From positions 1 through 52,384 of the forward strand of contig CACYPH010000013.1 of NCBI GenBank assembly GCA_902776185.1: a stretch of DNA of 52,384 nucleotides. Reading direction: 5' to 3'. The stretch's first letter is position 1. Each line of letters begins with the position of its first letter. The notes below the pieces were generated by a model that searched no databases, was not told where the DNA came from, and saw only the letters and a list, made by a program, of their open reading frames with translations. Below, piece by piece: positions 1 through 7,841 of the stretch. A program made the translations under genes and the position numbers. The DNA comes from an uncultured Ruminococcus sp. (lineage in GTDB: Bacteria; Bacillota; Clostridia; Oscillospirales; Acutalibacteraceae).

Positions 1-456
1 GTCGGCGCTGTAGGACGCGAACGCGGTCGGGATGCACAGGGTTTTGCCCTTGATAAATGCGTAGGAGGTGGGGTCCCATGCGGTGTAGCCGCGCGCCTCG
101 AAGGTCGCGCGCAGTCCGCCGGAGGGGAAGGAGGATGCGTCCGGCTCGCCCTTGATCAGCTCCTTGCCGGAGAACTCCATGATGACCCTTCCGTCGGGCG
201 ACGGAGAGATGAAGCTGTCGTGCTTCTCGGCGGTGATGCCGGTCAGCGGCTGGAACCAGTGCGTGTAGTGGGTCGCGCCCTTCTCGATCGCCCAGTCCTT
301 CATCGCGACTGCGACCGCGTTGGCGACGGTCAGGCTGAGCGACTCGCCCTCGTCGATCGTTTTGCGCAGCTTCTGATAGATCTTACCGTCCAGACGTTCT
401 TTCATGACCTTGTCGTCAAATACCAGACTGCCGAAATACTCTGCTACATTTGCCAT
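1..456 (-). CDS. glnN: Glutamine synthetase type III, N-terminal part (cut by window edge)
   Basis: Cytoplasmic ATP-dependent ligation of ammonia to glutamate. I translated the minus strand directly: 152 codons from ATG at 456 (AGGAGAAGG ribosome site just upstream) run open to base 1. The peptide begins [15 protein letters not shown] and contains [12 protein letters not shown] followed by WDPTSYAF, a hallmark of the GSIII family (about 700 residues), so roughly a fifth of the protein is present and the catalytic barrel lies outside the window. It diverges from the glutamate synthase operon. A consensus promoter and an early hairpin precede it. GSIII is common in gut Clostridia and Bacteroides. 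Very unlikely to be anything else. Confidence 0.93.
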   Translation of the reverse strand, partial: MANVAEYFGSLVFDDKVMKERLDGKIYQKLRKTIDEGESLSLTVANAVAVAMKDWAIEKGATHYTHWFQPLTGITAEKHDSFISPSPDGRVIMEFSGKELIKGEPDASSFPSGGLRATFEARGYTAWDPTSYAFIKGKTLCIPTAFASYSAD

Positions 457-482
457 AATACCTTCTCCTTTACAGAAAATAG

Positions 483-515
483 AAAAAGCGCCCTGAACTT
501 TCGTTCAAGACGCCT
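483..515 (-). terminator. Attenuator-like hairpin in the glnN leader
   Basis: Read on the minus strand, a 12-bp stem (487-498 with 503-515) closed by a GAAA tetraloop is followed by five U residues. It begins about 11 nt after the predicted transcription start and lies before the glnN ribosome site, so it would end the transcript unless bypassed. Its 5' flank GCAAAGGCGT is shared with the hairpin in the divergent glutamate synthase leader. Confidence 0.7.
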
Positions 516-532
516 TTGCCTTTACGACTTGC

Positions 533-561
533 ATTATACGCGCTGAAAGCGTTTTTGTCAA
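533..561 (-). promoter_or_regulatory. Sigma-A promoter of glnN
   Basis: On the minus strand TTGACA (556-561) is separated by exactly 17 bases from TATAAT (533-538). Transcription would start near 526, about 70 bases before the glnN start codon, and would run almost at once into the hairpin at 483-515. Confidence 0.85.
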
Positions 562-623
562 GTGCAATTTTCGAAAAATTTGCAACTTTTTCAAAAAATC
601 CTGCATTTTTCTTAAAAATAGAA

Positions 624-652
624 TTGACAACCGCATTCTGTGATGCTATAAT
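624..652 (+). promoter_or_regulatory. Sigma-A promoter of the glutamate synthase operon
   Basis: TTGACA (624-629), a 17-base spacer and TATAAT (647-652) match consensus perfectly. The start is expected near 659, which places the ATG at 662 inside the leader and the hairpin at 670 immediately after it. Confidence 0.87.
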
Positions 653-669
653 ATTTCAGTAATGAGCAA

Positions 670-713
670 AGGCGTTCATTCAGGTTATGCCCTGAGTGAC
701 GCCTTTTTGTTTT
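670..713 (+). terminator. Attenuator-like hairpin in the glutamate synthase leader
   Basis: A stem of about 13 bp with one bulged T (670-684 with 691-704) and a six-base loop TTATGC is followed by TTTTTGTTTT. It sits directly between the predicted transcription start and the GGGAGGA ribosome site of the next gene, so it has the geometry of a conditional terminator. The loop lacks the A1/G4 pattern reported for ANTAR-bound hexaloops. Confidence 0.72.
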
Positions 714-727
714 GGGAGGAAACTGTT

Positions 728-1816
728 ATGAAACGAGAAGGCGAATTCCGAAATCCGTCGGGCTGTGCGATCGCGGCTGTTATTTCGAAAGAAGGCAGAC
801 GCTTTTCCGCCGAAAAGATCATCGAGAGCATGATCCCCATGCATGACCGCTCTAACGGTCTGGGCGGCGGCTTTGCGGGATACGGGATCTATCCGAAGTA
901 CAAGGACTTTTTTGCATTCCACCTGTTCTTTGACGACAGACACATCAAAAAGGACGTCGAGGAATATCTGAAAGAACGGTATGAGATCGTTCTCAGCGAA
1001 GAGATCCCCACCCGCAAGATCCCCGAGATCACCGACGAGCCGATCATCTGGCGGTATTTTTTGAACCCGCTGAAATCGGTTTTGCGCTCGGCGCAATTGG
1101 ATGAAAAAGAGTTTACCGCGCGCGTCGTCATGCACATCAATACAAAAATGAACGGCGCGTATGTCTTTTCGTCCGGAAAGAACATGGGTGCGTTCAAGGC
1201 GGTCGGATTTCCCGAGGACGTCGGACGCTTTTATATGCTCGACGAATATGCAGGCTACAGCTGGACGTCGCACGGCCGCTATCCGACCAATACTCCCGGA
1301 TGGTGGGGCGGCTCGCATCCGTTCGGACTGCTCGACTACAGTGTTGTTCACAACGGCGAGATCAGCTCTTATGATGCTAACCGCCGTTTCATCGAGATGT
1401 TCGGCTATAAATGTACGCTGCAGACCGATACCGAGGTCATGGCGTATATCGCGGATTTTCTCTTAAGACGCAAGGGTCTGACGCCGAAGGAGATGGCAGA
1501 GGTCATCGCCGCGCCGTTCTGGTCGACGATCGAAAAGAAGGACGAGGCAGAAAAGGCGCGCCTGACTTATTTTAGAACCATCTATTCCTCGCTGTTGATG
1601 ACGGGTCCGTTTTCTATCGTCGTCGGTTATACCGGCGGGCTGATGGCGCTGAATGACCGATTGAAGCTGCGCTCGATGGTAGCGGCTGAGAAGGACGACA
1701 TGGTCTATATCGCGTCCGAAGAAACCGCGATCCGCGTGATGACCCCCGAGGTCGACAAGATCTGGTCGCCCGCAGGCGGCGAGCCGGTGATCGTAAATGT
1801 AAAGGACGGTGTATGA
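728..1816 (+). CDS. Glutamate synthase, class II glutamine amidotransferase subunit (split archaeal type)
   Basis: Glutaminase subunit that releases ammonia from glutamine for the synthase subunit encoded next. From ATG 728 (ribosome site GGGAGGA, spacing 7) it is 362 residues. The upstream in-frame ATG at 662 is rejected because it would translate through the leader hairpin. The probable N-terminal nucleophile Cys13 lies in SGCAIAAV after a 12-residue propeptide. HGRYPTN and the VVHNGEISSY segment are typical of class II amidotransferases. The stop overlaps the next start by four bases (ATGA), which indicates translational coupling. In canonical bacterial GltB this domain is fused to the rest; here it is a separate protein. 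Confidence 0.9.
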   Translation: MKREGEFRNPSGCAIAAVISKEGRRFSAEKIIESMIPMHDRSNGLGGGFAGYGIYPKYKDFFAFHLFFDDRHIKKDVEEYLKERYEIVLSEEIPTRKIPEITDEPIIWRYFLNPLKSVLRSAQLDEKEFTARVVMHINTKMNGAYVFSSGKNMGAFKAVGFPEDVGRFYMLDEYAGYSWTSHGRYPTNTPGWWGGSHPFGLLDYSVVHNGEISSYDANRRFIEMFGYKCTLQTDTEVMAYIADFLLRRKGLTPKEMAEVIAAPFWSTIEKKDEAEKARLTYFRTIYSSLLMTGPFSIVVGYTGGLMALNDRLKLRSMVAAEKDDMVYIASEETAIRVMTPEVDKIWSPAGGEPVIVNVKDGV

Positions 1817-3324
1817 TAATGCCGATCAATTATATCTTACCTGAATTTGAAGTCGAGCGATCTGACTATCGCTGTATCCGCTGCCGCGTCTGCGAGCGTC
1901 AATGCGCCAACGGCGTCCACCGCTATGACGCCGACGGCGATATCATGCTCTCTGACGAGTTTCAGTGCGTCGATTGCCAGAGATGTGTTTGTCTGTGTCC
2001 GACGCACGCGCTGAAAATCAGAAAGAATGAAAATGAACTGCGCGAAAACGCGAACTGGAAGCAGAATACGATCCTTGAGATCTATAAGCAGGCAAATACC
2101 GGCGGCGTACTGCTCAGCTCGATGGGCAATCCCGAGCCGTTCCCGGTATATTGGGATAAGATCCTGATCAATGCGTCGCAGGTCACGAACCCCTCGATCG
2201 ACCCCTTGCGCGAGCCGATGGAAACGCGTGTGTTCCTCGGCAAAAAGCCGCATGATATCGAACGGGACGTGAACGGTAATATCAACACGGAACTGCCGCC
2301 GCAGGTTGAGCTGCAGATCCCCGTAATGTTCTCCGCGATGAGCTACGGTTCGATCAGCTACAACGCGCATCAATCGCTCGCTACCGCCGCCGAAGCACTC
2401 GGCATCTGCTACAACACCGGCGAGGGCGGTCTGCACGAGGACTTTTATCAGTACGGAAAGAATACCATCGTACAGGTCGCGTCGGGACGCTTCGGCGTTT
2501 ATAAAGATTACCTCGAAGCGGGCGCGGCGATCGAGATCAAAATGGGTCAGGGCGCAAAACCCGGCATCGGCGGTCATCTGCCCGGCACCAAGGTCGGCGC
2601 GGATGTATCGAAGACCCGTATGATCCCCGAGGGTAGCGACGCGATCTCTCCCGCGCCGCATCATGATATCTATAGTATCGAGGATCTGCGGCAGTTGGTA
2701 TTCTCGCTGAAAGAGGCGACGGATTACAAAAAGCCCGTGATCGTCAAGGTCGCGGCGGTACATAATATTGCGGCGATCGCATCGGGTATCGCACGCAGCG
2801 GTGCGGATATCATTGCGATCGACGGTTTCCGCGGCGGTACGGGCGCGGCTCCTACGCGCATCCGCGACAATGTCGGCATCCCGATCGAGTTAGCGCTCGC
2901 CGCAGTCGATAAGCGGCTGAGGGATGAGGGCATCCGTCAGAATGTTTCGCTGGTCGTCGGCGGTTCAGTACGATCCGCAAGCGACGTCATCAAGGCGATC
3001 GCGCTCGGTGCGGACGCGTGCTATATCGCGACCTCGGCGCTGCTCGCACTCGGCTGTCACCTCTGCCGCACCTGTCAGAGCGGCAAGTGCAACTGGGGTA
3101 TCGCGACGCAGGATCCCGAGCTGGTCAAGCGGCTGAATCCCGAGACCGGTAAAGAGCGGCTGGTCAACCTGCTGACGGCTTGGAAGCATGAGATCAAAGA
3201 AATGATGGGGCTCATGGGTATCAACTCCATCGAAGCGCTGCGCGGTAACCGACTGATGCTGCGCGGCGTCGGATTAAATGAAAAGGAGCTTGAGATTCTC
3301 GGTATCTCACACGCGGGCGAATGA
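1813..3324 (+). CDS. Glutamate synthase, FMN/Fe-S catalytic subunit with N-terminal ferredoxin domain
   Basis: Central synthase subunit that makes glutamate from 2-oxoglutarate and ammonia. It has 503 residues. The N-terminus has two CX2CX2CX3C clusters (C21-C31 and C52-C62), a 2x[4Fe-4S] ferredoxin module. The remainder is a glutamate-synthase FMN barrel with GQGAKPGIGGHLPG, GFRGGTGAAPT and, near the C-terminus, a CHLCRTCQSGKCNWG segment expected to hold the 3Fe-4S cluster. ATG at 1819 is an alternative start two codons downstream. It overlaps both neighbours by four bases, so the operon is tightly coupled. This layout is the archaeal-type GOGAT found in many anaerobes. Confidence 0.92.
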   Translation: MIMPINYILPEFEVERSDYRCIRCRVCERQCANGVHRYDADGDIMLSDEFQCVDCQRCVCLCPTHALKIRKNENELRENANWKQNTILEIYKQANTGGVLLSSMGNPEPFPVYWDKILINASQVTNPSIDPLREPMETRVFLGKKPHDIERDVNGNINTELPPQVELQIPVMFSAMSYGSISYNAHQSLATAAEALGICYNTGEGGLHEDFYQYGKNTIVQVASGRFGVYKDYLEAGAAIEIKMGQGAKPGIGGHLPGTKVGADVSKTRMIPEGSDAISPAPHHDIYSIEDLRQLVFSLKEATDYKKPVIVKVAAVHNIAAIASGIARSGADIIAIDGFRGGTGAAPTRIRDNVGIPIELALAAVDKRLRDEGIRQNVSLVVGGSVRSASDVIKAIALGADACYIATSALLALGCHLCRTCQSGKCNWGIATQDPELVKRLNPETGKERLVNLLTAWKHEIKEMMGLMGINSIEALRGNRLMLRGVGLNEKELEILGISHAGE

Positions 3325-3755
3325 AACGAGTATATGTGAATGAAGAATGGTGTCTCGGATGCCATCTATGCGAATACAACTGCGCCTACTCCAATTCCGG
3401 CATCAAGGATATGGTCAAGGCGCTCAAAGGAAAGACGATCACCCCGCGCATCCATGTGGAGGACGGCGGAAAAATCCACTACGCGGTTTCCTGCCGCCAC
3501 TGCGAAGATCCCTTATGTATCAAGGGCTGTATCTCCGGCGCACTGACAAAGGATGAAAACGGCGTGGTCACTATTGATCACGATAAATGTGTCGGGTGTC
3601 TGACCTGTATGCTGCTGTGTCCTTACGGCTGTATCACGACGGATGAGAATGAAACCGTTCTCAAGTGCGAGCTGTGTATCAAAAACGGCGGTATCCCGGC
3701 GTGTGTGCAGGGGTGTCCCAACCGTGCGATTATCTTTGAGGAGGCAGAGGAATGA
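3321..3755 (+). CDS. Polyferredoxin-type 4Fe-4S electron-transfer subunit
   Basis: Small (144-residue) iron-sulfur protein resembling HycB/PsrB-type electron-transfer subunits. It shows several cysteine clusters, including CLGCHLCEYNC at the N-terminus, CRHCEDPLCIKGC in the middle and CVGCLTCMLLCPYGC, followed by CELC and CVQGCP. Up to four [4Fe-4S] clusters are possible. It overlaps the upstream and downstream genes by four bases each. By position it probably carries electrons between the FAD oxidoreductase encoded next and the synthase subunit. No signal peptide, so cytoplasmic. Confidence 0.87.
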   Translation: MKRVYVNEEWCLGCHLCEYNCAYSNSGIKDMVKALKGKTITPRIHVEDGGKIHYAVSCRHCEDPLCIKGCISGALTKDENGVVTIDHDKCVGCLTCMLLCPYGCITTDENETVLKCELCIKNGGIPACVQGCPNRAIIFEEAEE

Positions 3756-4990
3756 AATATGTGATCATCGGCAACGGCCCTGCCGCGGTATCGTGTATCG
3801 ACGGTATCCGTTCTGTGGATGCAGAGGGCAGTATCACCGTTGTTTCCAAGGAGGCACATCCCGCCTACTTCCGTCCCCTGATCTCCTACTACTTAGAGGG
3901 AAAGAGCAAAGAGGACAATATTTATTGCAGACCCGAAAACTTTTATCAGAAAAAACACGTTGAGACCGTCCTCGGCGAGGCGGTCGCGATCGATACGAAC
4001 AACAAGATCGTCGCACTCTCCGGCGGCGAAAATATCCCGTATGACCGGCTGTGCATCTGCTCGGGATCATCCCCTTTCGTCCCGCCGATGAAGGGGCTCG
4101 ATACGCTGGAGAAGCAATTCACCTTTCTGACCATCGACGACAGCTTTGCGCTGGAGCAGGCGGTGGATAAAGACAGCCGCGTGCTGATCATCGGCGCGGG
4201 TCTGATCGGGCTGAAATGCGCCGAGGGTCTCAGAGACAGAGTGAAACAAGTGACCGTGTGCGACCTTGCGCCGCGGGTACTGTCGTCAATCCTCGACGAT
4301 GAGTGCGCTGCTGTAGTGCAGGAGCATTTGGAATCCTGCGGGATCACATTTGCGCTCGCGAATACCGCCGATCATTTCGACGGCAGCACCGCCTATATGA
4401 AGGACGGCTCAGAGATCGAATTTGACGTATTGGTACTGGCGCTCGGCGTGCGCCCGAATATCGGATTTTTCAAGGATGCGGGCGGCGAATGTAATCGCGC
4501 GATCATCGTGAATAATGATATGAAAACGTCCATCGACGGAATCTTTGCCGCGGGCGACTGTGTCGAGCAGGAGGATATCACCTTCGGCAACAAGCGCATC
4601 ATGGCGCTCCTGCCGAACGCCAACATCGGCGGCTATACGGCGGGCGTGAATATGGCAGGCGGCGAACAGCAATTCGATAATGCGCTCCCGATGAACTCGA
4701 TCGGTTTCTGGGGTCTGCACATCATGACCGCGGGAACATACGCCAATGATGGAAACGCACAAATGATAGAGGAAAAAGGCGAGAAGAGCATCAAGCGGTT
4801 TTTTGTTAAGGAGAATAAGCTCATCGGGTTTATCCTGATCGGCGACGTCAAAAGCGCGGGTATCTATACGAATCTCGTCCGTTCACAGGCGGATATCTCC
4901 GCATTTGATTTCGATGCGCTGATCAAAAATCCGAATTTGTTGCCCTTCGGTGAAATTTACCGTAGAAAAACGCTGAGAGGAGTGGTATAA
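3752..4990 (+). CDS. FAD/NAD(P)-dependent oxidoreductase of the glutamate synthase operon
   Basis: 412-residue pyridine nucleotide-disulfide oxidoreductase-like flavoprotein. It has an N-terminal FAD-binding motif in IIGNGPAAVSCIDGI, a second dinucleotide fold around VLIIGAGLIGLKCAEGL (NAD(P)H), and the ATG/FAD motif in DGIFAAGDCVEQED. The family includes rubredoxin and nitrite reductase NADH-binding proteins. In this operon the likely role is to feed electrons from NAD(P)H through the adjacent ferredoxin to glutamate synthase, replacing the canonical GltD. It overlaps the upstream gene by four bases and the downstream gene by one (TAATG). Confidence 0.87.
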   Translation: MKYVIIGNGPAAVSCIDGIRSVDAEGSITVVSKEAHPAYFRPLISYYLEGKSKEDNIYCRPENFYQKKHVETVLGEAVAIDTNNKIVALSGGENIPYDRLCICSGSSPFVPPMKGLDTLEKQFTFLTIDDSFALEQAVDKDSRVLIIGAGLIGLKCAEGLRDRVKQVTVCDLAPRVLSSILDDECAAVVQEHLESCGITFALANTADHFDGSTAYMKDGSEIEFDVLVLALGVRPNIGFFKDAGGECNRAIIVNNDMKTSIDGIFAAGDCVEQEDITFGNKRIMALLPNANIGGYTAGVNMAGGEQQFDNALPMNSIGFWGLHIMTAGTYANDGNAQMIEEKGEKSIKRFFVKENKLIGFILIGDVKSAGIYTNLVRSQADISAFDFDALIKNPNLLPFGEIYRRKTLRGVV

Positions 4991-5712
4991 TGGTATCGTT
5001 AGACGCTAAAGCGTTAAATCATCAAAGTCTGAATCAGCAGATCAAATCAGTCGATGAAAACGTCAAGCTGATCAATGTTCTCGGTCAGCGGTTCATCGCG
5101 GCGGGCGCCGCGGACAAAAGTCTTGATATCTACGGCACTCCCGGCAACGCCCTCGGCGCGTATCTCAACGGCGCTGTTATCAATGTCTACGGCAACGCGC
5201 AGGACGCGGTGGGCGATACGATGAACTCGGGACAGATCAATGTTTTCGGCAATATCGGCGATGCGCCCGGATATGCGATGCGCGGCGGCAGGATCTATGT
5301 CAAGGGCGACGCGGGTTATCGCGCGGGCATCCATATGAAAGCCTATAAGGAGCATCTCCCCGTGTTGATCATCGGCGGCAAGGCAGGTTCCTTCCTCGGC
5401 GAATATCAGGCGGGCGGCATCATCATCGTGCTGGGGCTGACGGACGACGATAAGGATATCGTCGCGAATTTCCCCTGCACCGGGATGCACGGCGGCAAGA
5501 TGTTCTTGCGTTCCAAGTGCGAGGGCATCCACTTTCCGCATCAGGTGACGGCGGCATCCGCGGATGCTGAGGATATCGATCTGATCCGCGGGTATGTCAG
5601 CGAATTCTGCGAGGTTTTCGGCTACGATGCTGATGAGATCCTCAATGCGGATTTTACCGTCATCACCCCCGATTCAAGAAATCCTTACAAGCAGATGTAT
5701 GTTGCGAATTGA
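4990..5712 (+). CDS. Glutamate synthase GXGXG (alpha-subunit C-terminal) domain protein
   Basis: 240 residues forming a right-handed beta-helix of the GltB C-terminal type. The repeated glycine pattern is visible in GAYLNGAVINVYGNAQDAVG, in SGQINVFGNIGDAPGYAM and in GGRIYVKGDAGYRAG. In canonical GltB this region is fused to the amidotransferase and synthase domains and has a structural role. Here it is a stand-alone subunit (GlxC-like). Last gene of the five-gene operon, starting on the stop codon of the previous one; a palindromic repeat element follows immediately. Confidence 0.9.
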   Translation: MVSLDAKALNHQSLNQQIKSVDENVKLINVLGQRFIAAGAADKSLDIYGTPGNALGAYLNGAVINVYGNAQDAVGDTMNSGQINVFGNIGDAPGYAMRGGRIYVKGDAGYRAGIHMKAYKEHLPVLIIGGKAGSFLGEYQAGGIIIVLGLTDDDKDIVANFPCTGMHGGKMFLRSKCEGIHFPHQVTAASADAEDIDLIRGYVSEFCEVFGYDADEILNADFTVITPDSRNPYKQMYVAN

Positions 5713-5713
5713 T

Positions 5714-5916
5714 AAAGCCTTCCCCTCAGGGGGAAGGGGGACCGCTTGCGGTGGATGAGGGGCAGGCTTTTCCTATAGCGCCCCGGATTCAGTGAAGCTG
5801 AACGATTACCATAATAACAGAGAGGATTAACTCTCTTTGCAGACTGGATATTGATGAAAGGTTAGCCCCTCATCAGTCAGCTGCGCTGACAGCTTCCCCC
5901 CGAGGGGAAGCCTCTA
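5714..5916. repeat. MITE-like palindromic repeat element (about 200 bp)
   Basis: Near-perfect terminal inverted repeats read GCCTTCCCCTC at the left (from 5717) and GAGGGGAAGCCTCT at the right end (5902-5915). A second inner pair is GATGAGGGGC (left) and GCCCCTCATC (right). The two arms are each about 52 bp, and a small AGAGAG/CTCTCT hairpin lies between. No open reading frame inside. This type of GC-rich dispersed element recurs in many gut Clostridia genomes. It separates the glutamate synthase operon from the next gene and could act as a transcript-end structure. Confidence 0.75.
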
Positions 5917-5934
5917 AGAAAAGAGGTAGTTTAT

Positions 5935-7146
5935 ATGACCCATTCCGAACTGGAAATCATGCAGTATATCGAAGAGGAGGACGTCAAGTTTATCCGGCTT
6001 GCATTCTGCGATATCTACGGCGCACAAAAGAATATTTCGATCCAGCGCGGGGAGCTCCAGCGCGCCTTTGAGCACGGGATCGCGATCGACGCGTCCTATA
6101 TCGCGGGCTTCGGCGGCGATTACGGCGAGGATATCTGGCTCCATCCCGAGGCGGATACCATCACGGTTCTGCCGTGGCGTCCCGAGCACGGCAAGGTGGT
6201 GCGGATGTTCTGTTCGCTCAGCTATGCCGACGGTACACCCGTCGAAGCCGATACCCGCACCATCCTCAAAAATGCGGTCGCCTACGCGCGTGAAAGGGGA
6301 TATCGCTTCCATTTCAAGAGCGAACTGCAGTTCTATCTTTTTAAGACCGACGAAAACGACGAGAGTACCCATACCCCCTATGATAACGCGGGTTATATGG
6401 ATATCGCGCCGCGCGACAAGGGCGAGAATGTCCGCCGCGAGATCTGTCTGACCCTCGAGCAGATGGGCATCGCGCCCGAAAGCTCTCACCACGAGGCTGG
6501 CCCCGGTCAGAACGAGATCGATTTCACCTATGCCGATCCACTTTCTTCGGCGGACAACACGGTGACGTTCCTCTCGGTCGTCCGTACGATCGCGGCGCGC
6601 AACGGACTGTATGCGGATTTCTCGCCGAAGCCGTTCGCCGACAAATCCGGCTCGGCGCTGCACATTACGATGTCGGTTCATTCTAAAAGCGGCGAACAGG
6701 TGACAGACTACGCGATCGCCGGTATGCTGGATCATATCGCCGCGATGACGGTGTTCCTCAATCCGACCGACGACAGCTATCGCCGATTCGGACGGCTCAA
6801 AGCGCCGAAGTATATCACCTGGTCGTCAAAGAACCGCGCTCAGCTGATCGCGGCAACCTTGACCAAGAACGGCAATCCGTGCCTGCAGCTGCGTTCGCCC
6901 GATCCCGAGGCGAATCCTTATCTCGCTTTTGCGCTGATGATCTATGCAGCGGTGGAAGGCATCGAGAAAAAGACCGCGCTTTCTTCGTCGACCGACAAGG
7001 ATGTGCTGTTCATGTCAGCTGAGGAGCAGAAGCTTTTCCGACTGCTGCCCGACACCATCGACAAGGCGCGCTCTGCGGCGCATGACAGCGGCTTCATCAA
7101 GGCGCATATCCCGGATCACGTACTCAAAGCCTACTGTAATAGATAA
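5935..7146 (+). CDS. glnA: Glutamine synthetase type I-like enzyme, short form
   Basis: 403-residue member of the glnA family (glutamate + NH3 + ATP to glutamine). Recognisable blocks are ELQFYLF (metal ligand region), HHEAGPGQNEIDFTYADP, FSPKPFADKSGSALHIT and RSPDPEANPYLAF. It is about 40 residues shorter than usual GSI (about 440-470). The loss falls after the SGSALHITMSV segment, where normal enzymes carry a longer helix-loop, and the usual H-x-H signature there reads LHIT. It may therefore be a true glutamine synthetase or a divergent gamma-glutamyl ligase of the family. A ribosome site (AGAGGT) precedes ATG 5935. The ANTAR gene lies 44 bp downstream. Confidence 0.8.
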   Translation: MTHSELEIMQYIEEEDVKFIRLAFCDIYGAQKNISIQRGELQRAFEHGIAIDASYIAGFGGDYGEDIWLHPEADTITVLPWRPEHGKVVRMFCSLSYADGTPVEADTRTILKNAVAYARERGYRFHFKSELQFYLFKTDENDESTHTPYDNAGYMDIAPRDKGENVRREICLTLEQMGIAPESSHHEAGPGQNEIDFTYADPLSSADNTVTFLSVVRTIAARNGLYADFSPKPFADKSGSALHITMSVHSKSGEQVTDYAIAGMLDHIAAMTVFLNPTDDSYRRFGRLKAPKYITWSSKNRAQLIAATLTKNGNPCLQLRSPDPEANPYLAFALMIYAAVEGIEKKTALSSSTDKDVLFMSAEEQKLFRLLPDTIDKARSAAHDSGFIKAHIPDHVLKAYCNR

Positions 7147-7190
7147 GAGGCGCGACAGCGTTGTTATGAAAAGGAGAGGAGGGGAGCAAA

Positions 7191-7775
7191 ATGTCTTTAT
7201 CAGAGCGCGTCTATCACGCGCTGATCGTATCGCGATCGGAAAAATTCATCAACGAGATCGGCTCCCTTCTGACAGTGGAGCAATTCAAAAAAGACTATGC
7301 CGCCGGCGCGGGAGAAGCGCGGCGCAAGATGCTGGAGCGGTCGTATGACTTTATCATCGTCAACGCGCCGCTGACGGATGAATTCGGCTCGCGGCTGAGC
7401 ATGGATGCAAGCGCATCGGCGGGTACAATCGCCGTATTGTTTGCGATGTCGGACGTATACGACGAGATCGTCCACAAGACCGCCTCCCACGGCGTGTTCA
7501 TCATCAAAAAACCCGCCTCGCGATCGATCGTCACCCAGTCGCTGGCGCTGCTGATATCGGCGCGCGAAAGGCTGAGATCGGTCGAAAAGAAGGCGGGCAA
7601 GGCAGAAAGCAAGATCGAAGAGATCCGCGTCGTGAACAAGGCGAAATGGTTCCTCATCGATAACGAGGACATGAGCGAGAACGACGCGCATAAATATATC
7701 GAAAAAGCCGCTATGGATGCGGGCATCACCAAGAAACAGGCGGCTCAGATCATCATCGAGAAATATAATACGTAG
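7191..7775 (+). CDS. ANTAR-domain antiterminator with pseudo-receiver domain
   Basis: 194 residues: a receiver-like fold (about 1-120), a coiled-coil linker (about 121-140) and a C-terminal ANTAR three-helix RNA-binding domain (about 140-190, KAKWFLIDNEDMSENDAHKY then AAMDAGITKKQAAQII). ANTAR proteins prevent transcription termination by binding paired hairpins in nascent RNA. In the receiver the segment expected to carry the phospho-Asp reads DFIIVNAPLTDEFG, without Asp at the strand end, so phosphorylation control is doubtful. Strong ribosome site (GGAGAGGAGGGG). Similar proteins (for example NitR of clostridia) sit beside glutamine synthetase genes. I infer a role in nitrogen control. Its TAG stop is contributed by the repeat that follows. 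Confidence 0.85.
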   Translation: MSLSERVYHALIVSRSEKFINEIGSLLTVEQFKKDYAAGAGEARRKMLERSYDFIIVNAPLTDEFGSRLSMDASASAGTIAVLFAMSDVYDEIVHKTASHGVFIIKKPASRSIVTQSLALLISARERLRSVEKKAGKAESKIEEIRVVNKAKWFLIDNEDMSENDAHKYIEKAAMDAGITKKQAAQIIIEKYNT

Positions 7776-7819
7776 GGACGACCATTTGCCGTCCGCGGAC
7801 GAGCGATGCTCGTCCCTAC
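7772..7819. repeat. Short palindromic repeat
   Basis: Inverted ends GTAGGGACGA (7772-7781) and TCGTCCCTAC (7810-7819) enclose GCCGTCCGCGGACGAGC. The element would fold into one hairpin. It supplies the TAG stop of the ANTAR gene and lies 22 bp before pyrG. The type is common as a dispersed repeat in gut Clostridia. Confidence 0.65.
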
Positions 7820-7841
7820 AGATAATGGGAGATAGAATGGT

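Noticed and set aside
483-713. glnN and glutamate synthase leaders read as canonical dual-hexaloop ANTAR targets
   Set aside because: Each leader has room for only one hairpin, and the loops do not show A at position 1 and G at position 4.
662-727. In-frame upstream ATG that would lengthen the glutamate synthase amidotransferase by 22 residues
   Set aside because: It lies at the predicted transcription start without a ribosome site and would translate through the leader hairpin. ATG 728 has a strong ribosome site and places the catalytic Cys at residue 13 as in the family.
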